This document shows, piece by piece, positions 50,828 through 59,485 of a stretch of 64,000 nt of DNA. Origin of the DNA: Rhodanobacter sp. 7MK24 (GTDB lineage: Bacteria; Pseudomonadota; Gammaproteobacteria; Xanthomonadales; Rhodanobacteraceae). The translations under genes and the position numbers were made by a program. Each line of letters opens with the position of its first letter. Position 1 is the stretch's first letter. The stretch is from NCBI RefSeq assembly GCF_014842995.1, contig NZ_JACYXL010000001.1:931183-995182 (forward strand), given 5' to 3'. Under the pieces are notes generated by a model that was not told the origin of the DNA, did no database searches, and saw nothing but the letters and a program-made list of their open reading frames with translations.

Positions 50828-52654
50828 ATGCAATCCACATCGCCGCAGGCCTTCGACGGCAAGGCCTTCGTCCGCACCCTGGCCACCTCGCCCGGCGTCT
50901 ACCGCTATTTCGACGCAGACGGCGAGCTGCTGTACGTGGGCAAGGCCAGCAACCTGAAAAAGCGTGTGGGCAGCTATTTCCTCAAGCCCCGCCTGGAGCC
51001 GCGCATCGCTGCGATGATCTCGCAGATCGCGCGCTGCGAAACCACCGTCACGCGTACGGAAGGCGAGGCGCTGCTGCTGGAATCGCAGCTCATCAAGTCG
51101 CTCAAGCCGCGCTACAACATCATGTTGCGCGACGACAAAAGCTATCCCTATATCTATCTTTCCGGCGGCGAGGACTATCCGCGGCTGGCCTTCCACCGTG
51201 GTGCGAGGAACATGCCGGGGCGTTACTTCGGGCCGTATCCCAGCACCTTCGCGGTGCGCGAGAGTCTCGGCCTGATGCAGAAGCTGTTCAAGGTGCGCCA
51301 GTGCGAGGATAGCTATTTCCGCAACCGCTCGCGCCCCTGCCTGCAATACCAGATCGGTCGCTGCACCGCGCCGTGCGTGGGGCTGGTCACGAAAGACGAC
51401 TATGCCGGCGACGTGCGCCACGCCGAGATGTTCCTGGAAGGCCGCAGCAGTGCGGTGATCGACGAATTGGCCGCGGCGATGGAGCAAGCCAGCGTGAAGC
51501 TGGATTTCGAGCGGGCCGCCGCGTTGCGCGACCAGGTGGCCGCGTTGCGACAGTTGCAGGCGCAGCACCATGTGCAGGGTGCCAGTGCCGACATGGACGT
51601 GATCGCCTGCCGCATCGAGTCGGGCCTAGCCTGCGTCAGCGTGCTGTTTTTCCGCGACGGCATCAGTCTGGGTACGCGCGATTTTTTCCCGCGCCTGCCG
51701 CTGGACGCCGAGCCAGCCGACGTGCTGGCGCAATTCGTGGCGCAGTACTACCTGGACCGGCCGGTGCCGCGCGAGCTGATCCTGGGCGAGGAGTTGCCCG
51801 AACAGGCGCTCCTTGCCGAAGTGCTGACGGAACAAAGCGGCCATGCAGTGGAACTGAAGAGCAGCGTACGCGGCGAACGCGCGCGCTTCCTGCAGATGGC
51901 CGAGCGCAACGCGCAGGCCTCGCTCACCCAACGGCTGGCCAGCAGGCAGACGCTGGGCACTCGCTTCGAGGACCTCCAAAAACTGCTGGAACTGGCCGAG
52001 CCGCCACGACGCATCGAATGCTTCGACATCAGCCACACGCGCGGTGAACTCACCGTGGCGTCCTGCGTGGTGTTCGGGCCGGAAGGGCCGGAGAAATCGC
52101 ACTACCGCCGCTTCAACATTGGCGGCATCACGCCCGGCGACGACTATGCCGCCATGCACCAGGCGCTGACCCGGCGCTTCCGCAAGGTGGCCGAAGGCGA
52201 GGGCGCCAGGCCCGACGTGCTGCTGATCGACGGCGGCGGTGGCCAGGTCGCGCAGGCGCTGGACGTGCTGAAGGAACTCGGCGTCACCGGCATCCACGTG
52301 ATCGGCGTGGCCAAGGGGCCCGCACGGCGCGCAGGAGAGGAAACCCTCATCCTGGTCGACCAGGGGCGTGAGATCCATCCCGGCCCGACTTCGCCTGCGC
52401 TGCATCTGGTGGCGGCGGTACGCGACGAGTCGCACCGCTTCGCGATCAGCGGCCATCGCAAGCGCCGCGAGAAGGCCCGTGAGCGCAGCGTGCTGGAAGA
52501 CGTCCCCGGCGTTGGGTCGCGTCGCCGTACCGCACTGCTGAAGACTTTTGGCGGCCTGCCCGGCGTGGAAGCCGCCGGCGTGGAAGAACTGATGCGCGTG
52601 AAAGGCATCGATCGCGGCCTGGCCGAACGCATTTACGACGCATTGCACGGCTGA
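50828..52654 (+). CDS. uvrC: excinuclease ABC subunit C
   Basis: 608 residues (E. coli 610). An N-terminal GIY-YIG nuclease domain (SPGVYRYFD, LLYVGKASNLKKRVGSYF), the cysteine cluster CEDSYFRNRSRPCLQYQIGRCTAPC, a UVR segment (about 205-240), the RNase H-like 5' incision domain with ECFDISHTRGE and LIDGGGGQVAQA, and helix-hairpin-helix motifs at the end (DVPGVGSRRRTALLKTFGG). It makes both incisions in nucleotide excision repair. Followed by pgsA after 71 bases, as in E. coli. Confidence 0.96.
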   Translation: MQSTSPQAFDGKAFVRTLATSPGVYRYFDADGELLYVGKASNLKKRVGSYFLKPRLEPRIAAMISQIARCETTVTRTEGEALLLESQLIKSLKPRYNIMLRDDKSYPYIYLSGGEDYPRLAFHRGARNMPGRYFGPYPSTFAVRESLGLMQKLFKVRQCEDSYFRNRSRPCLQYQIGRCTAPCVGLVTKDDYAGDVRHAEMFLEGRSSAVIDELAAAMEQASVKLDFERAAALRDQVAALRQLQAQHHVQGASADMDVIACRIESGLACVSVLFFRDGISLGTRDFFPRLPLDAEPADVLAQFVAQYYLDRPVPRELILGEELPEQALLAEVLTEQSGHAVELKSSVRGERARFLQMAERNAQASLTQRLASRQTLGTRFEDLQKLLELAEPPRRIECFDISHTRGELTVASCVVFGPEGPEKSHYRRFNIGGITPGDDYAAMHQALTRRFRKVAEGEGARPDVLLIDGGGGQVAQALDVLKELGVTGIHVIGVAKGPARRAGEETLILVDQGREIHPGPTSPALHLVAAVRDESHRFAISGHRKRREKARERSVLEDVPGVGSRRRTALLKTFGGLPGVEAAGVEELMRVKGIDRGLAERIYDALHG

Positions 52655-52725
52655 ACGCCATGCATGGCCGCGCTGCGCTGTGACGCGACGGCATGCGACA
52701 CTGTGGCAAATCCGCAGGCGCTCCC

Positions 52726-53334
52726 ATGCACATCAACCTTCCCACCTGGCTGACCCTGTTCCGCGTGCTGTTGCTGCCGGTGATGGTGGTGGTGTTCTAC
52801 CTGCCGTTCCACGGCCACAACATCACCGCGGCCGTCGTGTTCCTGCTCGCCGCCATCACCGACTGGCTGGACGGATTCCTCGCTCGGCGCATGAACCTGA
52901 CTTCGGCTTTCGGCGCCTTTCTCGATCCGGTGGCCGACAAGCTGATGGTGGCGGTGACCCTGTTCCTGCTGGTGCAGTCGCACCCGGAAGGCTGGTCCGG
53001 CATCGTGATGGCGGTGACTGCCGCGGTGATCGTGGGGCGCGAGATCAGCATTTCGGCGCTGCGCGAATGGATGGCCGAAGTCGGCCTGAGCGCCACGGTG
53101 AAGGTGGCTTTCATCGGCAAGCTGAAGACGGTGATGCAGATCGTGGCGCTCGTGGTGCTGATCGTGCAGCACGAGAAGGAGGCCACCGCGCTGCGCCTGT
53201 ACCATATCGGCGAAGCCCTGCTGGTGTTCGCCGGCGTGCTCACCATCTGGTCGGGCCTGTACTACCTGCGCGCGGCATGGCCCAGCCTGCGCGGCGACGC
53301 GCCGTCGAAATTCGCTGCGCGCAGCGACGATTGA
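52726..53334 (+). CDS. pgsA: CDP-diacylglycerol-glycerol-3-phosphate 3-phosphatidyltransferase
   Basis: 202 residues with several membrane helices. The CDP-alcohol phosphotransferase motif DWLDGFLARRMNLTSAFGAF followed by LDPVADK is complete (DGX2ARX8GX3DX3D). It makes phosphatidylglycerol phosphate in the inner membrane. ATG 52726 begins MHINLPTWLTLFRVLLLP, the family start. It precedes the tRNA cluster Gly-Gly-Cys-Leu, matching the E. coli uvrC-pgsA-glyW-cysT-leuZ order. Confidence 0.95.
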   Translation: MHINLPTWLTLFRVLLLPVMVVVFYLPFHGHNITAAVVFLLAAITDWLDGFLARRMNLTSAFGAFLDPVADKLMVAVTLFLLVQSHPEGWSGIVMAVTAAVIVGREISISALREWMAEVGLSATVKVAFIGKLKTVMQIVALVVLIVQHEKEATALRLYHIGEALLVFAGVLTIWSGLYYLRAAWPSLRGDAPSKFAARSDD

Positions 53335-53338
53335 AGGC

Positions 53339-53366
53339 TTGACGCAGCGCGTTCGCGTATTAGAAT
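53339..53366 (+). promoter_or_regulatory. promoter of the tRNA cluster
   Basis: TTGACG (53339-53344), 16 bases, TAGAAT (53361-53366), 12 bases before the first tRNA-Gly. A good sigma70 promoter placed just after the pgsA stop. Confidence 0.7.
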
Positions 53367-53378
53367 GCGCCCTCCCAA

Positions 53379-53454
<76 letters not shown>

Positions 53455-53463
53455 GTTTCAGGC

Positions 53464-53491
53464 ACGAAGCCCCGGTTTGCCGGGGCTTCGT
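53464..53491. terminator. hairpin between the tRNA-Gly copies
   Basis: ACGAAGCCCCGG-TTTG-CCGGGGCTTCGT: a 12-bp stem 10 bases after the first tRNA-Gly, followed by CGTTTGGG. It could end or process the first transcript. Confidence 0.6.
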
Positions 53492-53569
53492 CGTTTGGGA
53501 CAGGGCATCGAGTTGGCAGGCCAGGGCTTCCCATATGACGTTCTTCTGCTATCATTGACGGCTCACCAA

Positions 53570-53645
<76 letters not shown>

Positions 53646-53660
53646 GTTTCATCGCAGTTT

Positions 53661-53734
53661 GGCCTGGTGGCAGAGTGGTCATGCAGCGGACTGCAAATCC
53701 GCGTACGCCGGTTCGATTCCGACCTAGGCCTCCA
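53661..53734 (+). tRNA. tRNA-Cys(GCA)
   Basis: 74 bases with encoded CCA. Acceptor GGCCTGG pairs with CTAGGCC, the anticodon loop ACTGCAAAT gives GCA, and GTTCGAT is the T loop. 15 bases after the second tRNA-Gly. Confidence 0.96.
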
Positions 53735-53750
53735 AACCCGCGTATCGAAG

Positions 53751-53772
53751 CCCGCCTTCTGGCGGGTTTTTC
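53751..53772 (+). terminator. terminator after tRNA-Cys
   Basis: CCCGCC-TTCT-GGCGGG followed by TTTTTCG, a classic rho-independent terminator 17 bases after tRNA-Cys. Confidence 0.85.
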
Positions 53773-53814
53773 GTTTACGATCCGTGCCGCCTACGCACAG
53801 GCATTTCATTCGCT

Positions 53815-53901
53815 GCCCGAGTGGCGAAACTGGTATACGCAAGGGACTTAAAATCCCTCGGCCGCAAGGCTATGCGGGTTCGACCCCCGCCTCGGGCACC
53901 A
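53815..53901 (+). tRNA. tRNA-Leu(TAA)
   Basis: 87 bases with a long variable arm (CTCGGCCGCAAGGCTAT) and encoded CCA. Acceptor GCCCGAG pairs with CTCGGGC, the anticodon loop CTTAAAA gives TAA. It lies beyond the terminator, so a separate transcript is likely. In E. coli the corresponding leuZ is also a UAA isoacceptor. Confidence 0.96.
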
Positions 53902-53985
53902 ACCATCCATTACGGTGCGTCCTGCGCGCTAATGCCCACGCGAAGCGTGGCCGCGCAAAGCGTGAGCTTTCGCATAGACATGGCT

Positions 53986-55752
53986 TTACGCCACGAACTG
54001 CAGCCGCGCCAGCTCCGCGTAAAGGCCGCCTTCGGCCAGCAGGCTTTCGTGCGTGCCCTGGGCCACGATGCGGCCGCCGTCCATCACCACGATGCGGTCG
54101 GCGCGTTGCACGGTGGCAAGCCGGTGGGCGATGACGAGGGTGGTGCGGCCTTGTTCCAGTCGCGCCAGCGCCTGCTGGATCGCGGCTTCGGATTGCGCAT
54201 CCAGTGCCGAGGTGGCTTCGTCGAGCAGCAGCAGCGGCGCGTCGCGCAGGATTGCGCGGGCGATCGCGATGCGTTGGCGCTGGCCACCGGAGAGGCGCAC
54301 ACCGCGTTCGCCGAGCTCGGCGGCGTAGCCTTCGGGCAGGGCGCGTATGAAGTCGTTGGCTTCGGCGGCGCGTGCGGCTTCGACCACGTCGTCGTCGCTG
54401 GCGTCAGCGCGGCCGAAGCGGATGTTGTCGGCCGCGCTGCCGGCAAAGATGGCGGTTTCCTGCGGTACCAGCGCGATGGCGCCGCGCAGTTCGGGCAGCG
54501 CTAGCGCACGCAGGTCGGTGTCGTCGAAGCGGATGCTGCCGGATTGCGGATCGTAGAAGCGCAGCAGCAGTGCCAGCACCGTGCTTTTGCCGGCGCCCGA
54601 TGGGCCGACCAGTGCCACCGTTTCGCCGGGCTGGATGGCGAGGTTGAAGTCATGCAGCGCGGGCGCATCCGGACGGCTGGGATAGTGGAAGCGCACGTGC
54701 TCGAAGCGCAGCGCGCCGCGCACCGGCCGCGGCAACGCTTGTGGCTGTGCGGGGCTGGCGATGTCGGCATGTTCGCCGAACAGTTCGACGATGCGTTCGG
54801 TTGCGCCGGCGGCGCGCAATACATCGCCCCATACTTCGGAAAGGCCTGCCACCGAGCCGGCGGCGAACACCGCGTACAGCACGAACTGGCTCAGCACGCC
54901 CACGTCCAGCGTGCCGGCCATCACGTCGCGCGCACCGGCCCACAGCACCAGGGTGATCGCGCCGAAGAACAGCACGATCACCGCGGCGGTGAGCCAGGCG
55001 CGCATGCCGATGCGGTGACGTGCCGAGACCAGCGCGCGGGCGATGGCATTGGCGTAACGGCTGCTTTCGATCTGCTCACGCGCGTAGGCCTTCACCGCAG
55101 GTGCGGCGTTGAGCGTTTCGTTGGCGATGGCCGCGGCGTCCGCGAGCCGATCCTGGCTGGCGCGCGACAGCTTCTGCACACGCCGGCCGAATACCAGGAT
55201 GGGCAGCATCACGGCGGGGATCACCAGCGCGGTGAGGCCGGCGAGACGCGGGCTGGTCCATGCCATCATCGCGCTGGCGCCCAACAGCATCACCGCGCTG
55301 CGCAGTGCCACCGAGATACCAGAGCCGACCAGCGCCTGGATCACCTCGGTGTCGGTGCCAAGGCGCGAATTGAGTTCGCCCACGCGGCTGCGTTCGAAGA
55401 AGCCCACGTCCAAGCCGATCACGTGCGCATAGAGTTGGCTGCGCAGCGAGGCCAGCGCGCGTTCGCCCAGCAAGGTGATGCAGAAGTAGCGCGCCGCAGT
55501 GGCCGCGGCCAGCACCAGCGCCACGGCGAACAGGCCGAGGAAGGTGGCGTTGAGCATCGCGGGATCGGCATGCGCGAAACCGTGGTCGATGATCCGCCGT
55601 ATCGCCATCGGCAGTACCAGCGTCGCGCTGGACGATATGCCCAGGAACACCAGCCACCCCAACGCCAGCGGCCAATGCGGCCTGAGGAAGGGCCACAACT
55701 GGCGCAGCGCACCGATGCGGCGGGTGGGGCGGGGTTGGGCGGAATCGCTCAT
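53986..55752 (-). CDS. ABC exporter, fused transmembrane and ATPase domains (MsbA/LmrA-like)
   Basis: 588 residues: a six-helix transmembrane domain (about 1-330) and an ATPase domain with Walker A GPSGAGKST (about 382-390), signature LSGGQRQR, Walker B LLLLDEATSALD and the switch IAHRLATVQRAD. A half-transporter that works as a homodimer. Similarity could fit lipid A flippase, multidrug or other lipid/peptide exporters; substrate is not clear. A Pro/Arg-rich N-terminus precedes the first helix. The upstream acyltransferase gene (ends 55812) might belong to the same transcript, hinting at a lipid or cell-surface role. Confidence 0.87.
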   Translation of the reverse strand: MSDSAQPRPTRRIGALRQLWPFLRPHWPLALGWLVFLGISSSATLVLPMAIRRIIDHGFAHADPAMLNATFLGLFAVALVLAAATAARYFCITLLGERALASLRSQLYAHVIGLDVGFFERSRVGELNSRLGTDTEVIQALVGSGISVALRSAVMLLGASAMMAWTSPRLAGLTALVIPAVMLPILVFGRRVQKLSRASQDRLADAAAIANETLNAAPAVKAYAREQIESSRYANAIARALVSARHRIGMRAWLTAAVIVLFFGAITLVLWAGARDVMAGTLDVGVLSQFVLYAVFAAGSVAGLSEVWGDVLRAAGATERIVELFGEHADIASPAQPQALPRPVRGALRFEHVRFHYPSRPDAPALHDFNLAIQPGETVALVGPSGAGKSTVLALLLRFYDPQSGSIRFDDTDLRALALPELRGAIALVPQETAIFAGSAADNIRFGRADASDDDVVEAARAAEANDFIRALPEGYAAELGERGVRLSGGQRQRIAIARAILRDAPLLLLDEATSALDAQSEAAIQQALARLEQGRTTLVIAHRLATVQRADRIVVMDGGRIVAQGTHESLLAEGGLYAELARLQFVA

Positions 55753-55811
55753 GGGCTCGATGCGGTCGGGCGGCAGTCCGTTCCAGATGGGGACGGCGCG
55801 GGGCGATTCAA

Positions 55812-56903
55812 TCAGGCTGCCTGCATCACGCCGTGCTTGCGCGGGCCCTCCATCAGTCGTGCGCGCAAGCGAAGGAAGGGACGCTCGACTGCGTAATGCA
55901 GCAGCGCGCCTGCGGCGAGGATGGCCAGCGCGTACGCGGCGAAGGCGGCAATCCCGTGCACCATGGGCCACTGCGGCAACGTTTCGTATACCGCATGCAT
56001 CGCCAGCTTGTGGCTCAGGTAGAGGCTGTACGAAATGCCGGCGACCCAGCCAGCACCCGGGATGCGCCAGCGCCCCAGCCAACTGGCATTGGCTGCGCCA
56101 GCAGCCACCAGCAGGGCCATCGCCAGTGCCAGCAGCGGGAAGCCGAATACGCTGGCGGTGAAACCGGTCTTGTCGCGGAACAGCCAGATGGCGGCAGCGA
56201 CAAGGAGCAGGCCCGCGATGGCGAGTGCGTTGGCGCGCCGCTGCAAGCCGGCCCACCAGCGTGGGCGATACGCCTGGATCGTCGCCAGCAGCACGCCGGC
56301 CAGCAGGCCATCCAATCGCGTCCATGTCGGGTAGTAGATGCATTCCAGCCAGTCCTTGCCGTGCAGCACGGCGTAGCCGCGCAGCAGCATCCCCATCGCT
56401 ACGACCAGCACGCTGCAACCGATGACCAGACCACGCAACGGACGCCGCGCCAGCCACCAAGCCAGCAACGGGAACAGCAGGTAGAAATGTTCCTCCACGC
56501 ACAGCGACCACGCGTGCGAGAACGCCTGGTTGTGCTGATAGTCGATCAGCAGGTTCAGCGTGAAGGTGACGAATTGCCATGCCGGTTGCATGCCCGGCAC
56601 TTCGCGCCAGCCGGGAAACAATACGTACACCGCCAGCACGCTGAAAAAGACCGGCAGGATGCGGAACGCACGACGCAGGTAGAACGCACCGAAGCGCAGG
56701 GGCTCTCCGCGGCTCAGCGGTTCCAGCAGCTGCCGCCCGATCAGGTAGCCGCTGAGCACGAAGAACAGGTCCACGCCCATCCAGCCGTAGTCGGCGACGG
56801 GTTGGAGCGGACCGCCGATGCCGCCGATCATCCAGGAGTGGAACAGCATCACCCAGGCGATGGCGATGGCGCGCAGCAGGTCGAGGCCGGGCAGGCGTTG
56901 CAT
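55812..56903 (-). CDS. acyltransferase 3 family membrane protein (OafA/YrhL-like)
   Basis: 363 residues with about ten membrane helices. The family motifs are LDLLRAIAIAWVMLFH near the N-terminus (active-site His), GVDLFFVLSGYLIG, RRAFRILPVFF and HAWSLCVEEHFYLLFPLLA. Such enzymes O-acetylate surface sugars, peptidoglycan or lipids. Start ATG 56903 is favoured by a GGGGGAA ribosome binding site; a Met 10 codons earlier (56933) is not. The gene is 59 bases before the ABC exporter on the same strand, possibly an operon for an envelope component. Confidence 0.88.
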   Translation of the reverse strand: MQRLPGLDLLRAIAIAWVMLFHSWMIGGIGGPLQPVADYGWMGVDLFFVLSGYLIGRQLLEPLSRGEPLRFGAFYLRRAFRILPVFFSVLAVYVLFPGWREVPGMQPAWQFVTFTLNLLIDYQHNQAFSHAWSLCVEEHFYLLFPLLAWWLARRPLRGLVIGCSVLVVAMGMLLRGYAVLHGKDWLECIYYPTWTRLDGLLAGVLLATIQAYRPRWWAGLQRRANALAIAGLLLVAAAIWLFRDKTGFTASVFGFPLLALAMALLVAAGAANASWLGRWRIPGAGWVAGISYSLYLSHKLAMHAVYETLPQWPMVHGIAAFAAYALAILAAGALLHYAVERPFLRLRARLMEGPRKHGVMQAA

Positions 56904-57041
56904 GGGTTCCCCCGATGACGCGGCGTTGGGCATCGAACCCCTTGTCCGGTGCCGGCCCGCGTGTGGCCGCGCAGTGTGCGCAACGCATCGGCGTTCCTCA
57001 TGCCCGAACCATGGCAGTTTGCCGGCAGTGCGGCGGAGGGT

Positions 57042-57638
57042 TCAATCCATGCGGCGAGCCGTGATGCGTCCACGGCTGAGGTCGGCGATGCGCTGCTCGG
57101 CTTCGGCAACGCGCTGCGCGGGCAGTTCGAGTTCCAGCGTCACGCCGTGCGCGCCGAATTGTTCCTGCGTCGGTTCGGCTCCCAGCTCGCGCAGACGCGC
57201 CTTGAGCAGGGCCAGTTCCGCGAAGTCGCAGCTGAGGCCCAAGCGCACCGTCGCCACGATCGCGACGCGCTCGGCTGTGCGCAGGCATTCCGCGGCCGTG
57301 CCGCCGTAGGCGCGGGCGAGGCCGCCAGCCCCGAGCTTGATGCCGCCGTACCAGCGCGTCACCACCACCGCGACACGGTCGAATCCCTGGCTCTCGATGG
57401 CCTGCAGGATCGGCCGCCCTGCGGTGCCACCGGGTTCGCCGTCGTCATTGAAACGGTATTCCTGGCCGATGCGGTAGGCCCAACAGTTGTGCGTGGCATC
57501 CGCGGCGGACACCTCGCGCACGAAAGCCAGCGCCTGCTCCGGGGTGGCGACCGGCGCGGACTGGGCAAGGAAGCGGCTTTTCTTGATGTCCTCGGCGTGG
57601 CGACAGGCGGCAACGAGGGTGTGCAAGGAGTCACTCAT
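57042..57638 (-). CDS. IMPACT/YigZ family protein
   Basis: 198 residues (E. coli YigZ 204). The family core is plain: FLAQSAPVATPEQALAFVREV, THNCWAYRIG, FNDDGEPGGTAGRPILQAIESQG and RWYGGIKLGAGGLARAYGGTA. The C-terminal part is a ferredoxin-like extension. YigZ/IMPACT relatives bind nucleotides and the translation machinery, but the role is not settled. ATG 57638. The intergenic region to the divergent YdcF-like gene is 105 bases. Confidence 0.9.
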   Translation of the reverse strand: MSDSLHTLVAACRHAEDIKKSRFLAQSAPVATPEQALAFVREVSAADATHNCWAYRIGQEYRFNDDGEPGGTAGRPILQAIESQGFDRVAVVVTRWYGGIKLGAGGLARAYGGTAAECLRTAERVAIVATVRLGLSCDFAELALLKARLRELGAEPTQEQFGAHGVTLELELPAQRVAEAEQRIADLSRGRITARRMD

Positions 57639-57743
57639 GCGATGCAGCGTAGGCGATGCGCGCCACGGCGTCATGCCTTGCATTACCCTCGGGCTTTTGC
57701 CGCTGGCTTCGGCAGTGGCTTCGATGGATGGAGCGTGGATGCG

Positions 57744-58502
57744 ATGACGATGGATGTGCTGATCGTGCTCGTGCTGCTGGGCCTGGCATTGCGTGTGCTG
57801 AAGCGGCGGCGCACGGCTGCCGTCGCGTTGTGGCTGGCCGTGTTGCTGTTCCTCGCGACAGGCTGCGGCCTGCTGCCGGCGTGGCTGCTGGGCAGCCTGC
57901 AAGGGCCGTATGCGCGGCGCCCCACGATTGCCTGGGCGCCACGCAACGCCATCGTGCTGCTGGGCGCCGGCGCGCAGCGTGCAGCGGACGGCACGGCGGA
58001 GCCGGGAGAGCCGGCGCACAGCCGCATCAACGAAGCGCTGGCGCTGTATCGCGAATGCAAGGCAAGCGGGATGGATTGCCGCCTCGAAGTGAGCGGTGGC
58101 GACGCACGGCACATCGGCGAGTCGGAAGCCGCGGTATATGCGGCTGCGCTGGAGCGCATGGGCGTATCGGCCGCCGACCTGCTGCTGGAACCGCGCAGCA
58201 TGAATACGTGGCAGAACGCCCAGTTCAGCGCGCCCCTGTTGCACGCCTACGGCGCACAACGCGTGTTGCTGGTGTCCTCGGCCACGCACCTGCGTCGCGC
58301 CAGCCTGTATTTCGCGCATTTCGGCGTGGCGATCACGCCGGTGCGCAGCGACTGGCTGAAGGAACGCATGGATTGGTGGCCGCAATCGTGGAATTTCGCG
58401 GTGGCCGACGTGGCGTTGCATGAATACGTCGGCGTGTGGCGCTACAAGCTTTATGAAGCGATGGGTTGGAACGTGAGGGCGACCAGCCCCGGCGATGCTT
58501 GA
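57744..58502 (+). CDS. YdcF/SanA-family membrane protein (DUF218)
   Basis: 252 residues with two N-terminal membrane segments (LIVLVLLGLALRVL and VALWLAVLLFLATGCGLLPAWLL) and then the Rossmann-like DUF218 domain: AIVLLGAGAQRAADG, LEVSGGDARHIGESEA, SMNTWQNAQFSAP and LLVSSATHLRRASLYFAHFG. ElyC/SanA/YdcF members support peptidoglycan and envelope integrity; the soluble domain is probably periplasmic. ATG 57744, second ATG six bases later possible. A 103-codon longer open frame upstream is not conserved. Confidence 0.85.
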   Translation: MTMDVLIVLVLLGLALRVLKRRRTAAVALWLAVLLFLATGCGLLPAWLLGSLQGPYARRPTIAWAPRNAIVLLGAGAQRAADGTAEPGEPAHSRINEALALYRECKASGMDCRLEVSGGDARHIGESEAAVYAAALERMGVSAADLLLEPRSMNTWQNAQFSAPLLHAYGAQRVLLVSSATHLRRASLYFAHFGVAITPVRSDWLKERMDWWPQSWNFAVADVALHEYVGVWRYKLYEAMGWNVRATSPGDA

Positions 58503-58665
58503 GCCACGCTTTGCGCGTCACCGTCCACCGCACGGTTCAGGCATAGGGCAGTCGTCGTAGCGGCTGCGGCGGCGGGGGCTCGTTGGGCATCGGGTCGCCG
58601 GAGGGCATGGCGTGATCCCTGCGCGTACACTGAAGTCTCCGGCTTTGCTTTCAACGGGTGATCCC

Positions 58666-59439
58666 ATGTCTGGCTATGCTTTCGTCATCCTGTTGCTGCT
58701 GCTGTTCGCCCTGAGCGGCTTGCGCGTGCTGCAGCAGTACCAGCGCGGCGTGGTGTTCCGGCTTGGGCGCTATTGCGCCACCCGCGGGCCCGGGTTGACG
58801 TGGATCATCCCGGCCATCGACCGCATGCTGATCGTGGACATGCGGGTGATGACCCAGGACATCGAGCCCCAGGAAACCATGACCAACGACAATGTGCCGG
58901 TGAAGGTGCGGGCCGTGGTCTGGTACAAGGTGGTCAATCCCGAGCGGGCCATCGTGCAGGTGGCGCGTTTCGAGGACGCGGTGCGGCAGACCGCGCTTAC
59001 CAGCTTGCGCAGCGTGATCGGCCAGCACTCGCTGGACGAGCTGCTGAAGGAGCAGGAGAAGCTGTCCAGCACCCTGGGCAAGATCATCGACAAGGTCACT
59101 GAGCCATGGGGTGTCGAGGTCGACATGGTGCAGATCAAGGACGTCGAGATACCGCAATCCATGCAGCGTGCGATGGCGCAGGAAGCCGAGGCGCATCGCG
59201 AGAAGCGTGCACGAATCATCAAGGCCGAGGCCGAGCACGATGCCGCGCTGAAGCTCACCGAAGCGGCGACCAAGATGGCACAGACGCCGATGGCGATCGA
59301 ACTGCGGCGCATGCAGATGCTTACCGAGGTCGGCGCCGAGCAGAACACGATGACCATCGTGATGATGCCTTCGGAATTCGTCAACGCGGCCGATGCGATG
59401 GTGCGCCTGGCCGGCAGGGCACATCGCGACACTGACTGA
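58666..59439 (+). CDS. slipin (stomatin-like SPFH protein)
   Basis: 257 residues: an N-terminal hairpin membrane segment YAFVILLLLLFALSGLRVL, the SPFH/band 7 domain (about 25-190, with RGVVFRLGR, GPGLTWIIPAIDRM, DIEPQETMTNDNVPVKVRAVVWYKV) and a coiled helical C-terminus (AQEAEAHREKRARIIKAEAEHDAALKLTEA). Slipins form membrane scaffolds and often pair with an NfeD protein; no nfeD gene is adjacent here, which is a little unusual. ATG 58666. Confidence 0.9.
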   Translation: MSGYAFVILLLLLFALSGLRVLQQYQRGVVFRLGRYCATRGPGLTWIIPAIDRMLIVDMRVMTQDIEPQETMTNDNVPVKVRAVVWYKVVNPERAIVQVARFEDAVRQTALTSLRSVIGQHSLDELLKEQEKLSSTLGKIIDKVTEPWGVEVDMVQIKDVEIPQSMQRAMAQEAEAHREKRARIIKAEAEHDAALKLTEAATKMAQTPMAIELRRMQMLTEVGAEQNTMTIVMMPSEFVNAADAMVRLAGRAHRDTD

Positions 59440-59485
59440 ACGCGTGGGCCGTTCCGAGGCCGGGACGGAGGCGGATGCTGACGGA

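Noticed and set aside
53986-56988. 1000-codon minus-strand frame that joins the ABC exporter with sequence of the acyltransferase
   Set aside because: The exporter begins at 55752; the rest is a shifted shadow of the acyltransferase gene at 55812-56903.
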